DNA of 34,698 bases from the NCBI GenBank assembly GCA_964510955.1, contig CAZEDW010000041.1:1-34698 (forward strand), in the 5' to 3' direction. Below, in pieces: positions 17,081-26,370 of the stretch (positions are counted from its first letter, which is position 1; each line of letters starts with the position of its first letter). Both the position numbers and the translations under genes were made by a program. The DNA comes from JAFLCM01 sp964510955 (GTDB lineage: Bacteria > Planctomycetota > Phycisphaerae > Phycisphaerales > UBA1924). A model generated the notes under the pieces. It searched no databases, had not been told where the DNA came from, and was given only the letters and a program-made list of their open reading frames with translations.

Positions 17081-17872
17081 ATGAAGACCCGTCCAACGTT
17101 CATCCACTCGTTCTCTGTCTCGTCCGCATTCTTCGCCGGTCTGGCCGCCGCCCCCGCACTTGCCCAGCCCGCGGACCACGACCACGGCCAGCACGCGCCG
17201 GCCAAGGCTGATGCGCCCCAGCCCGACTCCAAACCCGCAGCGAAGGACAAGCGCGTCGGCGACCCCTATCCCCTCGCCACCTGCCCGATTACCGGCGAGA
17301 AGCTCGGCTCGATGGGCGAGCCGGTCGTCAAGGTTTACGACGGCGTGGGGGGGCGTGAGGTGCGTTTCTGCTGCAAGTCCTGCCCGCCCAAGTTCGAGAA
17401 GGACCTCGCCGCCAGCTTCGCCAAGCTCGACGAGCAGATCATCAAGGACCAGAGTTCGATCTACCCGCTGAAGACCTCGGTCGTCACCGGGAAAGACCTT
17501 CCCGCCGCGCCGGCCAAGCCCTTCGAGTTCGTCTACGGCAACCGCCTCATCCGCCTCGGCGCCGAAACCGAGAAGACCGACTTCCTCAAGGACCCCAAGA
17601 GGTACCTCGCCGACCTCGACGCCGCCGTCATCAAGGCGCAGGGCAAGGACTACCCGCTCAAGACCTGCCCGGTGAGCAAGGAAGAGCTCGGCGGCATGGG
17701 CGAGCCGGTCAACGCCGTGGTCGCCGGACGCCTCGTGCGGCTGTGCTGCAACGGGTGCAGAAAAGACGTGCAGAAGGACCCGGCGGGAATCATCGCGGTG
17801 ATCGATGCAGCCCGCAAGGGCAACCCTGTGAAGGACGGCAACGCTCATCCGGGCCGGAAGGGCGGCGGCTGA
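17081..17872 (+). CDS. Periplasmic three-repeat Cys protein
   Basis: A 263-residue protein with a signal peptide (cleavage likely after ALA, ~28) and a His-rich mature N-terminus (DHDHGQH, 32-38). Three repeats follow. Repeat 1 (~63-107) has YPLATCPITGEKLGSMGEP and later CCKSC. Repeat 3 (~191-235) has YPLKTCPVSKEELGGMGEP and CCNGC. Repeat 2 (~128-171) keeps the framework (YPLKTSVVTGKDL) but has lost all its cysteines. The repeats resemble TRASH/YHS-type metal-binding units. It probably buffers or carries metal in the periplasm for the pump. GGAGC lies just before the ATG. It is the last gene of the operon, 57 bases after the lipoprotein gene. Confidence 0.8.
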   Translation: MKTRPTFIHSFSVSSAFFAGLAAAPALAQPADHDHGQHAPAKADAPQPDSKPAAKDKRVGDPYPLATCPITGEKLGSMGEPVVKVYDGVGGREVRFCCKSCPPKFEKDLAASFAKLDEQIIKDQSSIYPLKTSVVTGKDLPAAPAKPFEFVYGNRLIRLGAETEKTDFLKDPKRYLADLDAAVIKAQGKDYPLKTCPVSKEELGGMGEPVNAVVAGRLVRLCCNGCRKDVQKDPAGIIAVIDAARKGNPVKDGNAHPGRKGGG

Positions 17873-17921
17873 GCCGATGCGCCGCGTGGGATCGCGTCCG
17901 CGCGGCCTCAGCGCCGCCGCC
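17861..17921 (+). terminator. Hairpin at end of efflux operon
   Basis: GGCGGCGGCTGAG (17861-17873, over the last codons) and CTCAGCGCCGCCGCC (17907-17921) form a GC-rich stem with a two-base bulge and a ~33-base loop. No U-tract follows, so termination may be Rho-dependent or weak. The rest of the gap to 18102, between convergent genes, shows nothing further. Confidence 0.35.
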
Positions 17922-18102
17922 AAGCTTCTACGAACTGTCCCGCAAAGCAGGTGAATCAACTCGGTGTTGACATCCTGGCCTCGTGCTCTTGGCCGAGCGG
18001 TGCCGTGCGATGCTTCCTCACGCGCACTGCTGCGTAGCCACCAATCGCCGCGACGGCCGGAGTATCGCCTTTGCGACGGAACGATACCGCCCCCCCCTGC
18101 GC

Positions 18103-21100
18103 TCAACGCCGCGCCGTATCTCTGGGCGTCCCCGCCGCCACCTGACCATCGATCGGCGTCTGAATCCCCGCCAATTCACCTGCCAGCAAGTGCGGGTCGC
18201 GGCATACGTGGAACCACCAGACTCCGTGCTCTCTGGCGTTGTTCACCGCGTCCACCCAGCGGCGGGCCGCGTGGTGTTTGGCCACAGTTTGCGGGTCCTC
18301 GTAACCCTTGATTTCCAGCAACAGCCGGACACCATTGCGCAGACGCACCAGATAGTCCGGCTGGTATGAATGCTGGATGTTCTGGAATTCGTACGGGATC
18401 ATCAGCCCGAGGTGGTCGTTCCGGGCGTAGCAGTCAACGGCGTCAGAGGCCTCCAGCCAGAATGCCGCCGTGGACTCCCAAGTCTCGGTGTCAAGCACCA
18501 CGCTGTTGATGTGGCTTCGCTGCGTGCCGTGCACGCGACGCTTGGTGGAGAACTCCACCTCGGCCGTTGTGCCGAACGGCTTGTAGCGGTTGAGCACTGG
18601 CAGCAGCGGTGGCTCGCCTTCGGAGTCATCCGGTTGGATGGCGTCGCACAAATAGCCCACCATGCGCGCCACGTACTTCTGCAATCCGATCTCACGCGGA
18701 TCGGCCCCTCGCAGATTCACCTTGCGCCGAACATACTCCTCGACGAACCGCAGGACCTGCGGGAATAACTGGTGCCGCGACCGCAGTTTCATCACCCGCG
18801 CCTTCGCTGATGACACATGCCCAGTCTCGCCCACCAGGTGTGACACGACGAGTTGCGCGATCAGGAACCGAATCGCCTGAGGGTGCGTCTGGCGGTAGTA
18901 CGCCTGGCGGTCTTGTTTGTGGAATCCAAACGACGCCGCCTGCGATGGCGTCCCCTCCTGGTATCCGACCGTCGCCGACAGGAACGTCGCCACCGGCTCT
19001 CGGTCGGGCTCGACGACCAGCACGTCCATCGCGCCCACATCGCACTTCACGAGGTTCCGATTCAGAGCGAACGCGTAACCCTCGACCACCGGGAACCGCA
19101 TCTCCAACGCCGCACGCTCCGGCAGCGCCTTGACATGGTTCAGGGGTTTGTCGTCGGGCTCGGCCTTGTTGCTCGGCCGACCCTTGTAGGGCACCACGGT
19201 GAACGGAATGCCGTACACGTCCACGTACTCCTCCGGCAGGAGGCCCGTCTCCTTGTCTGGCGTGTAGTTCATGCGCCGCAGTCCGCGCCCGACCACCTGC
19301 TCGCACAAGAGCTGGCTGCCGAATGCGCGCAACCCCAGTATGTGCGTGACGTTGTTGGCGTCCCAGCCCTCGGTCAGCATCGCCACCGACACCACGCACC
19401 GCACGTGCTCACCCGGTTGCCCGGGCTTGCCGACCGTGGCGACCACCTGTCGCAACTGCTCCGCCACGTCTTTCCTGGATTTCGTCGGGTCCTCGCTCTC
19501 GGCCTTTGCCAGCAGGTCCGTGTCGATTCGAATCGTGTGCTTCACCGTCGGCGAGTTCTCGAAGTACTCCTTGAACACCTCGCCATGCCCGTAAGACACC
19601 CGAGACTTGGCCTTGGCTCCGCGACTCCGCGTCGGCGCCTCGGTTGCCTCCGCCTCATCTCCATCATCCTCGGCGTCCGCCTCAGCGATATCAGCCGCCG
19701 TCACGACGTCCACCGGCACTTCGCCGCTGATCTTTCGGTAGAACACCTCGGCGATGTCCACGTTGTCGCACACGATGATGAGCACCGGCGGCGCCTGGAC
19801 TTGGTCCGGGCGCGCCTCCCTCATGTAATCGAACCGTTCTTTCCACTGCCCGGCGAGTTGGTTTAGCGCGGCCTGGGCCTCCCGGTAGACCACATCAGGC
19901 TTGGGCTTCCGCCCCTTGCCGGGCAGGAACTCCCCGGGCTCCAGCCGTCCCTTGATCGTCTCCCACAGCTTGAAGTACGCCGCCTCGGGCCGCCCGGTGG
20001 TATCGCTCACCGGCAGCCGCGGGATCTTCACGATCCCGCTCTCGATAGCGTCCACGAGTCCAAAGTCGCTCACCAGCCACGGGAAGGGGCTCCCCTCGGC
20101 GTGCCCGCTCCCGGCGATGTAAAACGGCGTTGCCGACAGATCCACGCACATCGCCACTCCGGGCTTCGTCTGCCCAGCTGCCGTGCCGCCCGCGGCATTG
20201 TTGAGCTTATCCAGCCCCTCGATCCAGACCGTCGCCTCCTCGGCATCCGTCTGTGCGACCTTCACTTCCTCCGCGCTCAGATGCTTGCGATCCTCATCGG
20301 TCAGCGGCTTGGGCCGGTAGCAGTGGTGCGCCTCATCGTTGAGAACCATAATCGGCATGCGGTCGCACATGTCGCCGAGCACGCGCCGCGCGAACGCATC
20401 GGGCGTCTCGGCGCCCTTGTTCACCACCGGGAAGCTCTTGCCCCCCTCGGCGTGCTCACTCTCGGGTGCAAACTTGTGCCAGTTCGCGACCAGCACCTTG
20501 CCGTTCTGCATCAGCGGGCGCAGTCGCGCCGGCACGATATCGAACGCCGCGTAGTAGTTGTCGGGTCGGTCCGGGCGGAGCACCTGGAGCCGCTCGTTCA
20601 CCGTCAGGTTGGGGCAGCACACCAGCACGCCGCTGGGGAACCGCTCATCGCCCGCGTTGCGCCCACGATTGCAGAACGCCCACGCGATGAGCATCGCCAT
20701 GACAACCGTCTTGCCCGACCCTGTCGCCATTTTGCAACCAAACCGCGTGAGCGGCTGCAATCCGGGATTCGCCGGGGCATCCACCAGGCGTGCGAGGCCC
20801 GACGCCGGGAACTGCGGGTTGAAGCGCGGCCGCTTGCCGCTCCGCAGGATCTCCGCCAAGTACACCACCGTTTCGACCGACTCCATCTGGCAGAAGAACA
20901 GCCGCCGCCCGCGATCCGGCGATTTCCAGTGATTCAGCAGCTCGCGCGTAACGGGTGTCACGCCCTCGTAGATGCTGTCGCGCCAGCGTGCCACATCCTC
21001 GCGAAGCTGGTTGACCATGGCAAGATCATCTTGGCCCTCGCTCAGTTCCAGCGCCAATTGGCCCGCAACGCTGTCCTTGGTCTTGTACCAATACCGCGCC

Positions 21101-21231
21101 GGGCGGCGACCGGCAGTCTTTGTCGCGGCGCCGGTGACTCGATCGTAGTGCCAGTGCAATCCCGGCGCAGCGTACGGGCTGCACAGAATCGGGTTCTCGA
21201 CCGGCTGGATAGGAGTGTCAAGTCTCATCAT
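18103..21231 (-). CDS. res: Type III-like restriction helicase-nuclease (Res)
   Basis: A 1042-residue SF2 helicase-nuclease. Walker A is ATGSGKT (~169-175) and the DEAH box is in VLNDEAHHCYRP (~299-302). Motif V/VI-like strings occur in VVSVAMLTEGWDANNVTHI and CEQVVGRGLRRMNY. A C-terminal PD-(D/E)xK nuclease is suggested by YQPDYLVRL (Asp ~959) and LLLEIKGY (Glu ~973, Lys ~975). It should cut DNA lacking modification by the methyltransferase encoded two genes upstream. Two adjacent ATG codons (21231, 21228) are possible starts; neither has a strong ribosome site. It lies 45 bases after the MazG-like gene in the same operon. Some relatives are annotated as a distinct Type III-like subgroup. 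Confidence 0.9.
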   Translation of the reverse strand: MMRLDTPIQPVENPILCSPYAAPGLHWHYDRVTGAATKTAGRRPARYWYKTKDSVAGQLALELSEGQDDLAMVNQLREDVARWRDSIYEGVTPVTRELLNHWKSPDRGRRLFFCQMESVETVVYLAEILRSGKRPRFNPQFPASGLARLVDAPANPGLQPLTRFGCKMATGSGKTVVMAMLIAWAFCNRGRNAGDERFPSGVLVCCPNLTVNERLQVLRPDRPDNYYAAFDIVPARLRPLMQNGKVLVANWHKFAPESEHAEGGKSFPVVNKGAETPDAFARRVLGDMCDRMPIMVLNDEAHHCYRPKPLTDEDRKHLSAEEVKVAQTDAEEATVWIEGLDKLNNAAGGTAAGQTKPGVAMCVDLSATPFYIAGSGHAEGSPFPWLVSDFGLVDAIESGIVKIPRLPVSDTTGRPEAAYFKLWETIKGRLEPGEFLPGKGRKPKPDVVYREAQAALNQLAGQWKERFDYMREARPDQVQAPPVLIIVCDNVDIAEVFYRKISGEVPVDVVTAADIAEADAEDDGDEAEATEAPTRSRGAKAKSRVSYGHGEVFKEYFENSPTVKHTIRIDTDLLAKAESEDPTKSRKDVAEQLRQVVATVGKPGQPGEHVRCVVSVAMLTEGWDANNVTHILGLRAFGSQLLCEQVVGRGLRRMNYTPDKETGLLPEEYVDVYGIPFTVVPYKGRPSNKAEPDDKPLNHVKALPERAALEMRFPVVEGYAFALNRNLVKCDVGAMDVLVVEPDREPVATFLSATVGYQEGTPSQAASFGFHKQDRQAYYRQTHPQAIRFLIAQLVVSHLVGETGHVSSAKARVMKLRSRHQLFPQVLRFVEEYVRRKVNLRGADPREIGLQKYVARMVGYLCDAIQPDDSEGEPPLLPVLNRYKPFGTTAEVEFSTKRRVHGTQRSHINSVVLDTETWESTAAFWLEASDAVDCYARNDHLGLMIPYEFQNIQHSYQPDYLVRLRNGVRLLLEIKGYEDPQTVAKHHAARRWVDAVNNAREHGVWWFHVCRDPHLLAGELAGIQTPIDGQVAAGTPRDTARR

Positions 21232-21276
21232 TGTTTGGTACTACGGCGCCGCAACCAAGCACTGCATCTCCAGTCT

Positions 21277-22482
21277 CTACCCAGCAATCCCCCGAATCGT
21301 CGCTTCCAGTGCGATGCACCAGGGGGCGGCAGCAAGGTTTGTCAACCACCCCATCATCACGCTCCGAGTTTCCGACGGCATGCTCGCAATGGAGCGAGCG
21401 AGCCGATCAATGCTGTCCTGAGTTGCGCGCTCGGCTTGTGCTAGGCGGCGGATCTCCTCGGCCGCATCCATGACTGTCGCCGCGCGAGCCTCGCCGAGCA
21501 TTTTCTGTTCCTTTAGATTTCGCTCTATGCCAACGGACAGCTCATAGATCTGGCGAACCACTTCGGCGGTCACCTCAAATTGTTGACCTCCAAGTTCGAT
21601 GGACTTGCTGCTCAGCTGAAACGCATCCATCGCTTGGTCAAAGGTTAGCAAAGGGGCGGGAGAGAACAGATCTTGGTTTCGAAGTGGCATTTCGCGGGCA
21701 ATTCGACCGACTGTTCGACGAAGTACGGGGGGGCACACGCACAACTGGCTCTTGCACTCCTTGCAACGCGATGGGTACTCTTCACCGAGCAGGTCAGCAA
21801 GCTTGTGCTCAGCATGGACACCGTAGAGCTGATGCTTGTCGCAGTAAACGCCGTAGTAGTGCATAAGCCATGCAAAAAAATCGGCCGCCTCACTGAAAAA
21901 GAACCCGGGTGCGATTTCGAATAGCCGCACAGCCTCAGCCAACTCGCACATTTCTTCGCACAGTCGTGGGAACACAGTGTCGTACCGCTCCTGCTGCTGG
22001 ACCTCATAGATCGCCGAGAACATGCGATACCACTCGCCTATGTTTGGCGGTTTGGTTGCGACCCGTTCTATTGCAATCTGCGCCACGCGCGTCCAGTCGG
22101 GACTTCCTCGCGCCAACTTGATGGGCTTGCATGTGTTGTTGACATGCGGTCTTCCCGCGCAATACGGACAGACGCCCGGGAATTTTGACCAGAGCAATGA
22201 CTCGACGCTGCGAATACGAAGTTTTCCACACAGAGCGAGCCACCATCCAATCGCCTTTGCAAAATAAGCTTCTGAGCTAACGCCAGGCTTGGATTTCTCG
22301 CTCGCGAGTAGACTGAGTCCGCCGACAATCTCAACAAGATGTGAATACACGGAATCTGGATCGCGGTAAAAATTGCGATCCAGATAGAGCCGATTGATCA
22401 TGATGTACCAGTCGTCCAAGGATCGTGAACGAGATAGCCCGATGGGGGCGGATTCGGCGTCATGGGGCTGTTGTGTAGACAT
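21277..22482 (-). CDS. MazG-like zinc protein inside restriction operon
   Basis: A 401-residue protein. Residues ~150-210 fit an all-alpha NTP pyrophosphohydrolase (MazG-like) domain: LCEEMCELAE gives the EExxE motif (176-180) and SEAADFFAWL the ExxD motif (198-201). A second, degenerate copy appears at ~43-90 (SHLVEIVGGLSLLA ... AKAIGWWLAL) with the acidic residues lost. Each copy is followed by a zinc-site-like cysteine group: FPGVCPYC and a later C (105-118), and CKEC ... CVC (240-250). The C-terminal ~130 residues are helical and end in a hydrophobic stretch. It would hydrolyse a nucleoside triphosphate; the substrate is unknown. AGAGGT precedes the ATG. It lies 14 bases after the methyltransferase gene and 45 before res. 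Base composition is less GC-rich than its neighbours, suggesting separate acquisition. Confidence 0.72.
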   Translation of the reverse strand: MSTQQPHDAESAPIGLSRSRSLDDWYIMINRLYLDRNFYRDPDSVYSHLVEIVGGLSLLASEKSKPGVSSEAYFAKAIGWWLALCGKLRIRSVESLLWSKFPGVCPYCAGRPHVNNTCKPIKLARGSPDWTRVAQIAIERVATKPPNIGEWYRMFSAIYEVQQQERYDTVFPRLCEEMCELAEAVRLFEIAPGFFFSEAADFFAWLMHYYGVYCDKHQLYGVHAEHKLADLLGEEYPSRCKECKSQLCVCPPVLRRTVGRIAREMPLRNQDLFSPAPLLTFDQAMDAFQLSSKSIELGGQQFEVTAEVVRQIYELSVGIERNLKEQKMLGEARAATVMDAAEEIRRLAQAERATQDSIDRLARSIASMPSETRSVMMGWLTNLAAAPWCIALEATIRGIAG

Positions 22483-22496
22483 GTAGTACCTCTAGG

Positions 22497-25400
22497 CTAG
22501 AGATTCTCCACCGCCATCACCTCATTCCCCCGCGGATCGATCACCTTCACCGCAACGCACTTGTTCTTCCCCACCGGAAACGGCAGGCTCACCGTCCCGC
22601 TGAACGCCTCGAACCGCTCGGCGTCAATCGGCCCGTCCTTGCCGTTGAGCGCCTTGGCCAGTTTCTCCCACGCCCCCCGATCGGGGAAGAACGCTTGCGT
22701 GATGCAGAACGTCCGCCCGTCGTAGTCGCTGTCAAGGAACCACGCGGCCACCTTGTCGGCCCCGGACGACCGCGTCTCGTCGCGCGCCGGGTCGTAGATG
22801 TCCACGCCCTCCATCTCCACCTCCAGCAGACCCTCCTCGGCCTTGCTCTTGCGAACCGTGATGCGCGGCTGGCCGAACACGGTAAACAACTGCCCGCCGC
22901 CGGGCTGCGGCGACTCTTTCAACAGTCCGTTCATCCCCGGGTTGATGTCCGGGCGGATGTGGGCCAGGTGGACCCTCAGGAGCTTCCCACCCTTGCCCGG
23001 CACGCCGTCCTCGTTCTCGCTGATGATCCCCGTCGCCGCGCCGTCGAACGAGAACCCCGCCACCACCACGGCGTCGTACCCCGCGCGGTTCCCCGCCCGA
23101 ATGGATTCCTCGACCATCTTCGCCGTCACCGGGCCGTACTGCGGGCCGAATACCACGCCGACGTTGCACCCGCCTTCCGGGTCGGAGTCCTTCTCTCCCA
23201 CCGGCGTCCAGCGCCCCTCGGCGTGAAAGCTCGCCCCACGCCCCGTGCCCTGCTCGAACAGCGGCTCCAGGCGGCTCCATTTCATCTGTTTGTTGTTCAG
23301 GAACCGCACGCCGTCGGCGTAGATGAACCGGAACATCTGGTCCAGGTACGCCCCGACGTTGTGAACCTCCAGCTCGTTCACCCGCTCGACCATCCGCATC
23401 TGGAACACCGGTCCCGTGCCGTCCGGGGGGTCGGGCGCGCCGGCGAACTCCGCCTCCGCGCCGTCCGCCGCCACGTCGCCCAGCGACATCTCCGGCGGCT
23501 GCACCGCCTCCACGGTGAACGGCCCACTCACCCGCGTGATCCCGCGCACCACCTCGGGCTGATCGACCAGTTCCTCCTGCTCGGCGCTGGCCGCGACGCA
23601 CGCATTTACCTCGTCCATCTTGGCCCGCCACGCCGCCCGGTACGCCGTAACCGCTTCGGCGAGTGCCTTCGGCCAATCCGGATCGGTGTCGAACGGCGCT
23701 TCCCAGTGGTACCACCCACCGAACTTGGCGTCGACGGTCCACTTCACCTTTGGGTCACGATTCTCCGGCGGCAGCACCCAGCGGCGCCGGTCCGCATCCG
23801 TCACCGCCCGCTTGCCCTCGGCTTTCTCCTTGGCCGCGAGCTTGCCCGCCAGCTTAACCCGCAGCTCCGGCGTCACCTTTGCGAGCGAGGCGTTAACCGC
23901 CTTCAACGCTGCATCCAGCTTCGGCTCATGCCGGGTAAAGATCGGGTCCAGGGCCGCGTTTTGCGCAATACTCTTCAGCGCAATGTGCGGCACCGTTTTG
24001 TAGTGGAATCCATCGCGCGGATTCTCCGACCCCGACCGCCCATTGCCCACTCCCGACTCCCGCACCCTGTACTGCTCGAACTTCGCCGTCAGCAGGCGCT
24101 GGCGGGCGATGGCGATGGCGACGCGGCTGGTGTCGGTGGTGATCCAGCGGCGGCCCCATTGCTCGGCGACATACGCCGTCGTCCCCGATCCGCACGTCGG
24201 GTCGAGCACCAGATCGCCGGGGTCGGTGGTCATGAGCATGCAACGCTGGATGACCTTCGCATTCGTCTGGACAACATAAACCTTTGGATCGCCATACCCG
24301 CCTGACGCAGTGTCAGTCCAGGTGTCTGCGATCGGGAAGAAAGGAAAATCTTCCGTATACCGGCGATAACTCAGCGTGACTCCATAGGACTCGAGCCGCT
24401 CACAGGATCGAAGCCGACCAAACCCTGAAGCATTCGTCTTCCACCCGCCCCGACCCGGCTTGAACACTTGTCCGGCGAACTCCACCGGCACGAGCGTCGA
24501 TTCGCTGGAAGAGGTGGAGGTAAGCGGCGACCGCCGATAGACCCGAGTGCCGTTCGGCCAACGAGAAGCATCCTCCGCTTCCCCATCGAGCATTCTCCTG
24601 TGTTCCCCGCTTGGCAACGCGAGATAGTCGTAGTTCACCCAGTCGTGGCCTTCGCGCTGTTGGAAGAGAGGCCGGAACCTGATCCGCGTTCGATCGCTGG
24701 CATACCAGAGAAGAAAGTCGTTGGTTGAGGGCAGAAGGTCGCCAGCCTGGGTCGTCGTCTTTCGGAACGCGATGAGTCCACAGAACTGCCCCGCGCCAAA
24801 TACCTCGTCCATCACATCACGCACGCGATGCAGATTCTCATCGCTGATCTGCACAAAGATGCTCCCCGTGTCGGCGAGGAGTTCCCTGACCACGATCAGC
24901 CGGTCGCGGAGGTACGACAGGTACGAGTGGATGCCCAAGTGCCAGGTGTCGCGGTAGGCCCGGACCATCTCCGGCTCGCGGGTGAGGTCCTCCTGCTTGT
25001 CCTTCACGTCGCGCTTGCCCACCTCGGGTTGGAAGTTGCTGGCGAACTTGATGCCGTACGGCGGGTCCAAGTAGATCATCTGGACCTTTCCGGCGAGGTC
25101 CTCCCGGCGCGCCAGCGACGACATGACCTGGAGCGAGTCGCCCAGGATCAGCCGGTTCGACCAGTCGATGTCGTGCCGGTAGAACTGTACCGCCTCGCGG
25201 TACTCCTGCTCCGGGTCGGCGAAGAGGCTCTTGGACACGTCCTGTCGCGCCGCGACCTTCAGGATCGCCTGGGCGCTCACCCGCTCGTGGATGTGCAGGG
25301 CGACGGGGTCAACGCTGAAGGCGGGGCGTTCCCGCTTGCCCGTCCACTCCAGCCACGGCTCGTGCCGCCGCAGCGCTTCGGCGAGCAGGGCGGTCTCATC

Positions 25401-25697
25401 TTCTGTGAGCGGGCCCCGCCGGGCTTTCTCCAGCAGTGGTGGCAGCGCGTCCGACTGCCCGTGCTGGTCAAACCGCAACACAGGCGGCAGGTGCGGGTTG
25501 TAGGCGTACTGCGCCTTGGGGATGACCGGAACATCCCCCTCGGCGGCGATCTTGGCAGGCGGGTTGTTCTTGCGCCGCGCGCCGCCGGGGCCGCCGTGGC
25601 GATAGTCGGAGGCGGGGAGGGCGCCGTCGCCGCCATTGGCGACGCGACCGGACGTCGGAGAAGATGACTTGCCGCCGCCTCGCTTCGCCACGCCCAT
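22497..25697 (-). CDS. mod: Type III-like adenine DNA methyltransferase (Mod)
   Basis: A 1066-residue protein, longer than the usual ~650 residues of Type III Mod. A low-complexity basic N-terminus is followed by the catalytic motif LDPPYGIKF (DPPY ~211-214). The AdoMet motif LDPTCGSGTTAYVAEQWG (~497-514) follows, an order typical of the beta class of N6-adenine methyltransferases. The region between carries the likely target-recognition part. The extra ~500 C-terminal residues probably bridge to the helicase-nuclease or add DNA contacts. I chose the ATG at 25697 because the frame upstream reads into the divergent promoter region; no good ribosome site is seen. First gene of the operon with the MazG-like and res genes. 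Confidence 0.9.
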   Translation of the reverse strand: MGVAKRGGGKSSSPTSGRVANGGDGALPASDYRHGGPGGARRKNNPPAKIAAEGDVPVIPKAQYAYNPHLPPVLRFDQHGQSDALPPLLEKARRGPLTEDETALLAEALRRHEPWLEWTGKRERPAFSVDPVALHIHERVSAQAILKVAARQDVSKSLFADPEQEYREAVQFYRHDIDWSNRLILGDSLQVMSSLARREDLAGKVQMIYLDPPYGIKFASNFQPEVGKRDVKDKQEDLTREPEMVRAYRDTWHLGIHSYLSYLRDRLIVVRELLADTGSIFVQISDENLHRVRDVMDEVFGAGQFCGLIAFRKTTTQAGDLLPSTNDFLLWYASDRTRIRFRPLFQQREGHDWVNYDYLALPSGEHRRMLDGEAEDASRWPNGTRVYRRSPLTSTSSSESTLVPVEFAGQVFKPGRGGWKTNASGFGRLRSCERLESYGVTLSYRRYTEDFPFFPIADTWTDTASGGYGDPKVYVVQTNAKVIQRCMLMTTDPGDLVLDPTCGSGTTAYVAEQWGRRWITTDTSRVAIAIARQRLLTAKFEQYRVRESGVGNGRSGSENPRDGFHYKTVPHIALKSIAQNAALDPIFTRHEPKLDAALKAVNASLAKVTPELRVKLAGKLAAKEKAEGKRAVTDADRRRWVLPPENRDPKVKWTVDAKFGGWYHWEAPFDTDPDWPKALAEAVTAYRAAWRAKMDEVNACVAASAEQEELVDQPEVVRGITRVSGPFTVEAVQPPEMSLGDVAADGAEAEFAGAPDPPDGTGPVFQMRMVERVNELEVHNVGAYLDQMFRFIYADGVRFLNNKQMKWSRLEPLFEQGTGRGASFHAEGRWTPVGEKDSDPEGGCNVGVVFGPQYGPVTAKMVEESIRAGNRAGYDAVVVAGFSFDGAATGIISENEDGVPGKGGKLLRVHLAHIRPDINPGMNGLLKESPQPGGGQLFTVFGQPRITVRKSKAEEGLLEVEMEGVDIYDPARDETRSSGADKVAAWFLDSDYDGRTFCITQAFFPDRGAWEKLAKALNGKDGPIDAERFEAFSGTVSLPFPVGKNKCVAVKVIDPRGNEVMAVENL

Positions 25698-25785
25698 GCT
25701 CCGGAGTAACAATGACGGCGCGGCGAGCGCCGCGGCCGGGGGGCGCCAGTGTACGGAATGCAGGTCCGATTCGGGAGGCCGTGGA

Positions 25786-26370
25786 ATGAGCAGGAAGGTC
25801 ACATGGAAAATCGGCTGTGGCCCGGACGCCCCGCCGCCCGGCCGCGGGCTTGCCGGGATCGTGCGACACTACATCCAGCGTCACCGGCGGCGACGGCTCG
25901 ACGAGCTGGCGTGGTACCGGGAGGCTCCCGACTTGGCCGAGGCGATCCGCCGGGCGGCGATGGCCGAGCGGGAGGACGGGAAGTGCGAGTCACACCAGCG
26001 CCGAGTCGGCCGGGTGGTGCTCCGGCGCTTCGCGGAACGTGTGCTGCGCTGCCGGGAGCAGATCGGGCGGGCCAAAGACTTTGACGCGCTGCACGAGACC
26101 GTGAGCGGGTGCGGGATCGATGGCATCGGGGCGCTGGCGGTCTACGACACGGCGGTGCGAATCGGGGCGTACCGTGGTCTCTCACCCCGCTGTGTGTACC
26201 TGCATACCGGGGCGCTCGTCGGCGCACGGCGGCTTGGGCTCGATGTGCGAGACGGTGTTGTCGAACCGCGCGAACTACCCAGAGAGTTCCGTTTGCTTGA
26301 GCCGGATGAGGCTGAGGACTGCCTTTGCATTTACAAGGATTGGTTCGGTCGAGAAGGCGGCCGCTCGTGA
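25786..26370 (+). CDS. Uncharacterised 194-residue protein, divergent from mod
   Basis: The protein has a basic helical N-terminal part (HYIQRHRRRRLDELAWYREA) and a conserved-looking core (GCGIDGIGALAVYDTAVRIG, then SPRCVYLHTGALVGARRLG). I recognise this core as a recurrent uncharacterised bacterial family but cannot name it. The GIGALAVYDTA part could be a helix-hairpin-helix-like nucleic-acid-binding turn, which is a guess. GGGAGG lies eight bases before the ATG at 25786. The stop overlaps the next gene's GTG start by GTGA, so the two are coupled. The short 88-base space to the divergent mod gene must carry promoters for both directions. Confidence 0.7.
   Translation: MSRKVTWKIGCGPDAPPPGRGLAGIVRHYIQRHRRRRLDELAWYREAPDLAEAIRRAAMAEREDGKCESHQRRVGRVVLRRFAERVLRCREQIGRAKDFDALHETVSGCGIDGIGALAVYDTAVRIGAYRGLSPRCVYLHTGALVGARRLGLDVRDGVVEPRELPREFRLLEPDEAEDCLCIYKDWFGREGGRS

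Noticed and set aside
17602..17609. GGTACCTC copy as part of a mobile repeat family with 27981, 28021 and 28243
   Set aside because: It lies inside a conserved coding repeat of the efflux operon, so the octamer alone is not diagnostic.
17967..17996. TTGACA as the -35 of a promoter
   Set aside because: No acceptable -10 lies 16-18 bases downstream and no plus-strand gene follows.
17063..18106. 347-codon minus frame opposite the three-repeat periplasmic protein
   Set aside because: It is an antisense shadow of a gene with signal peptide and repeats; no start signal.
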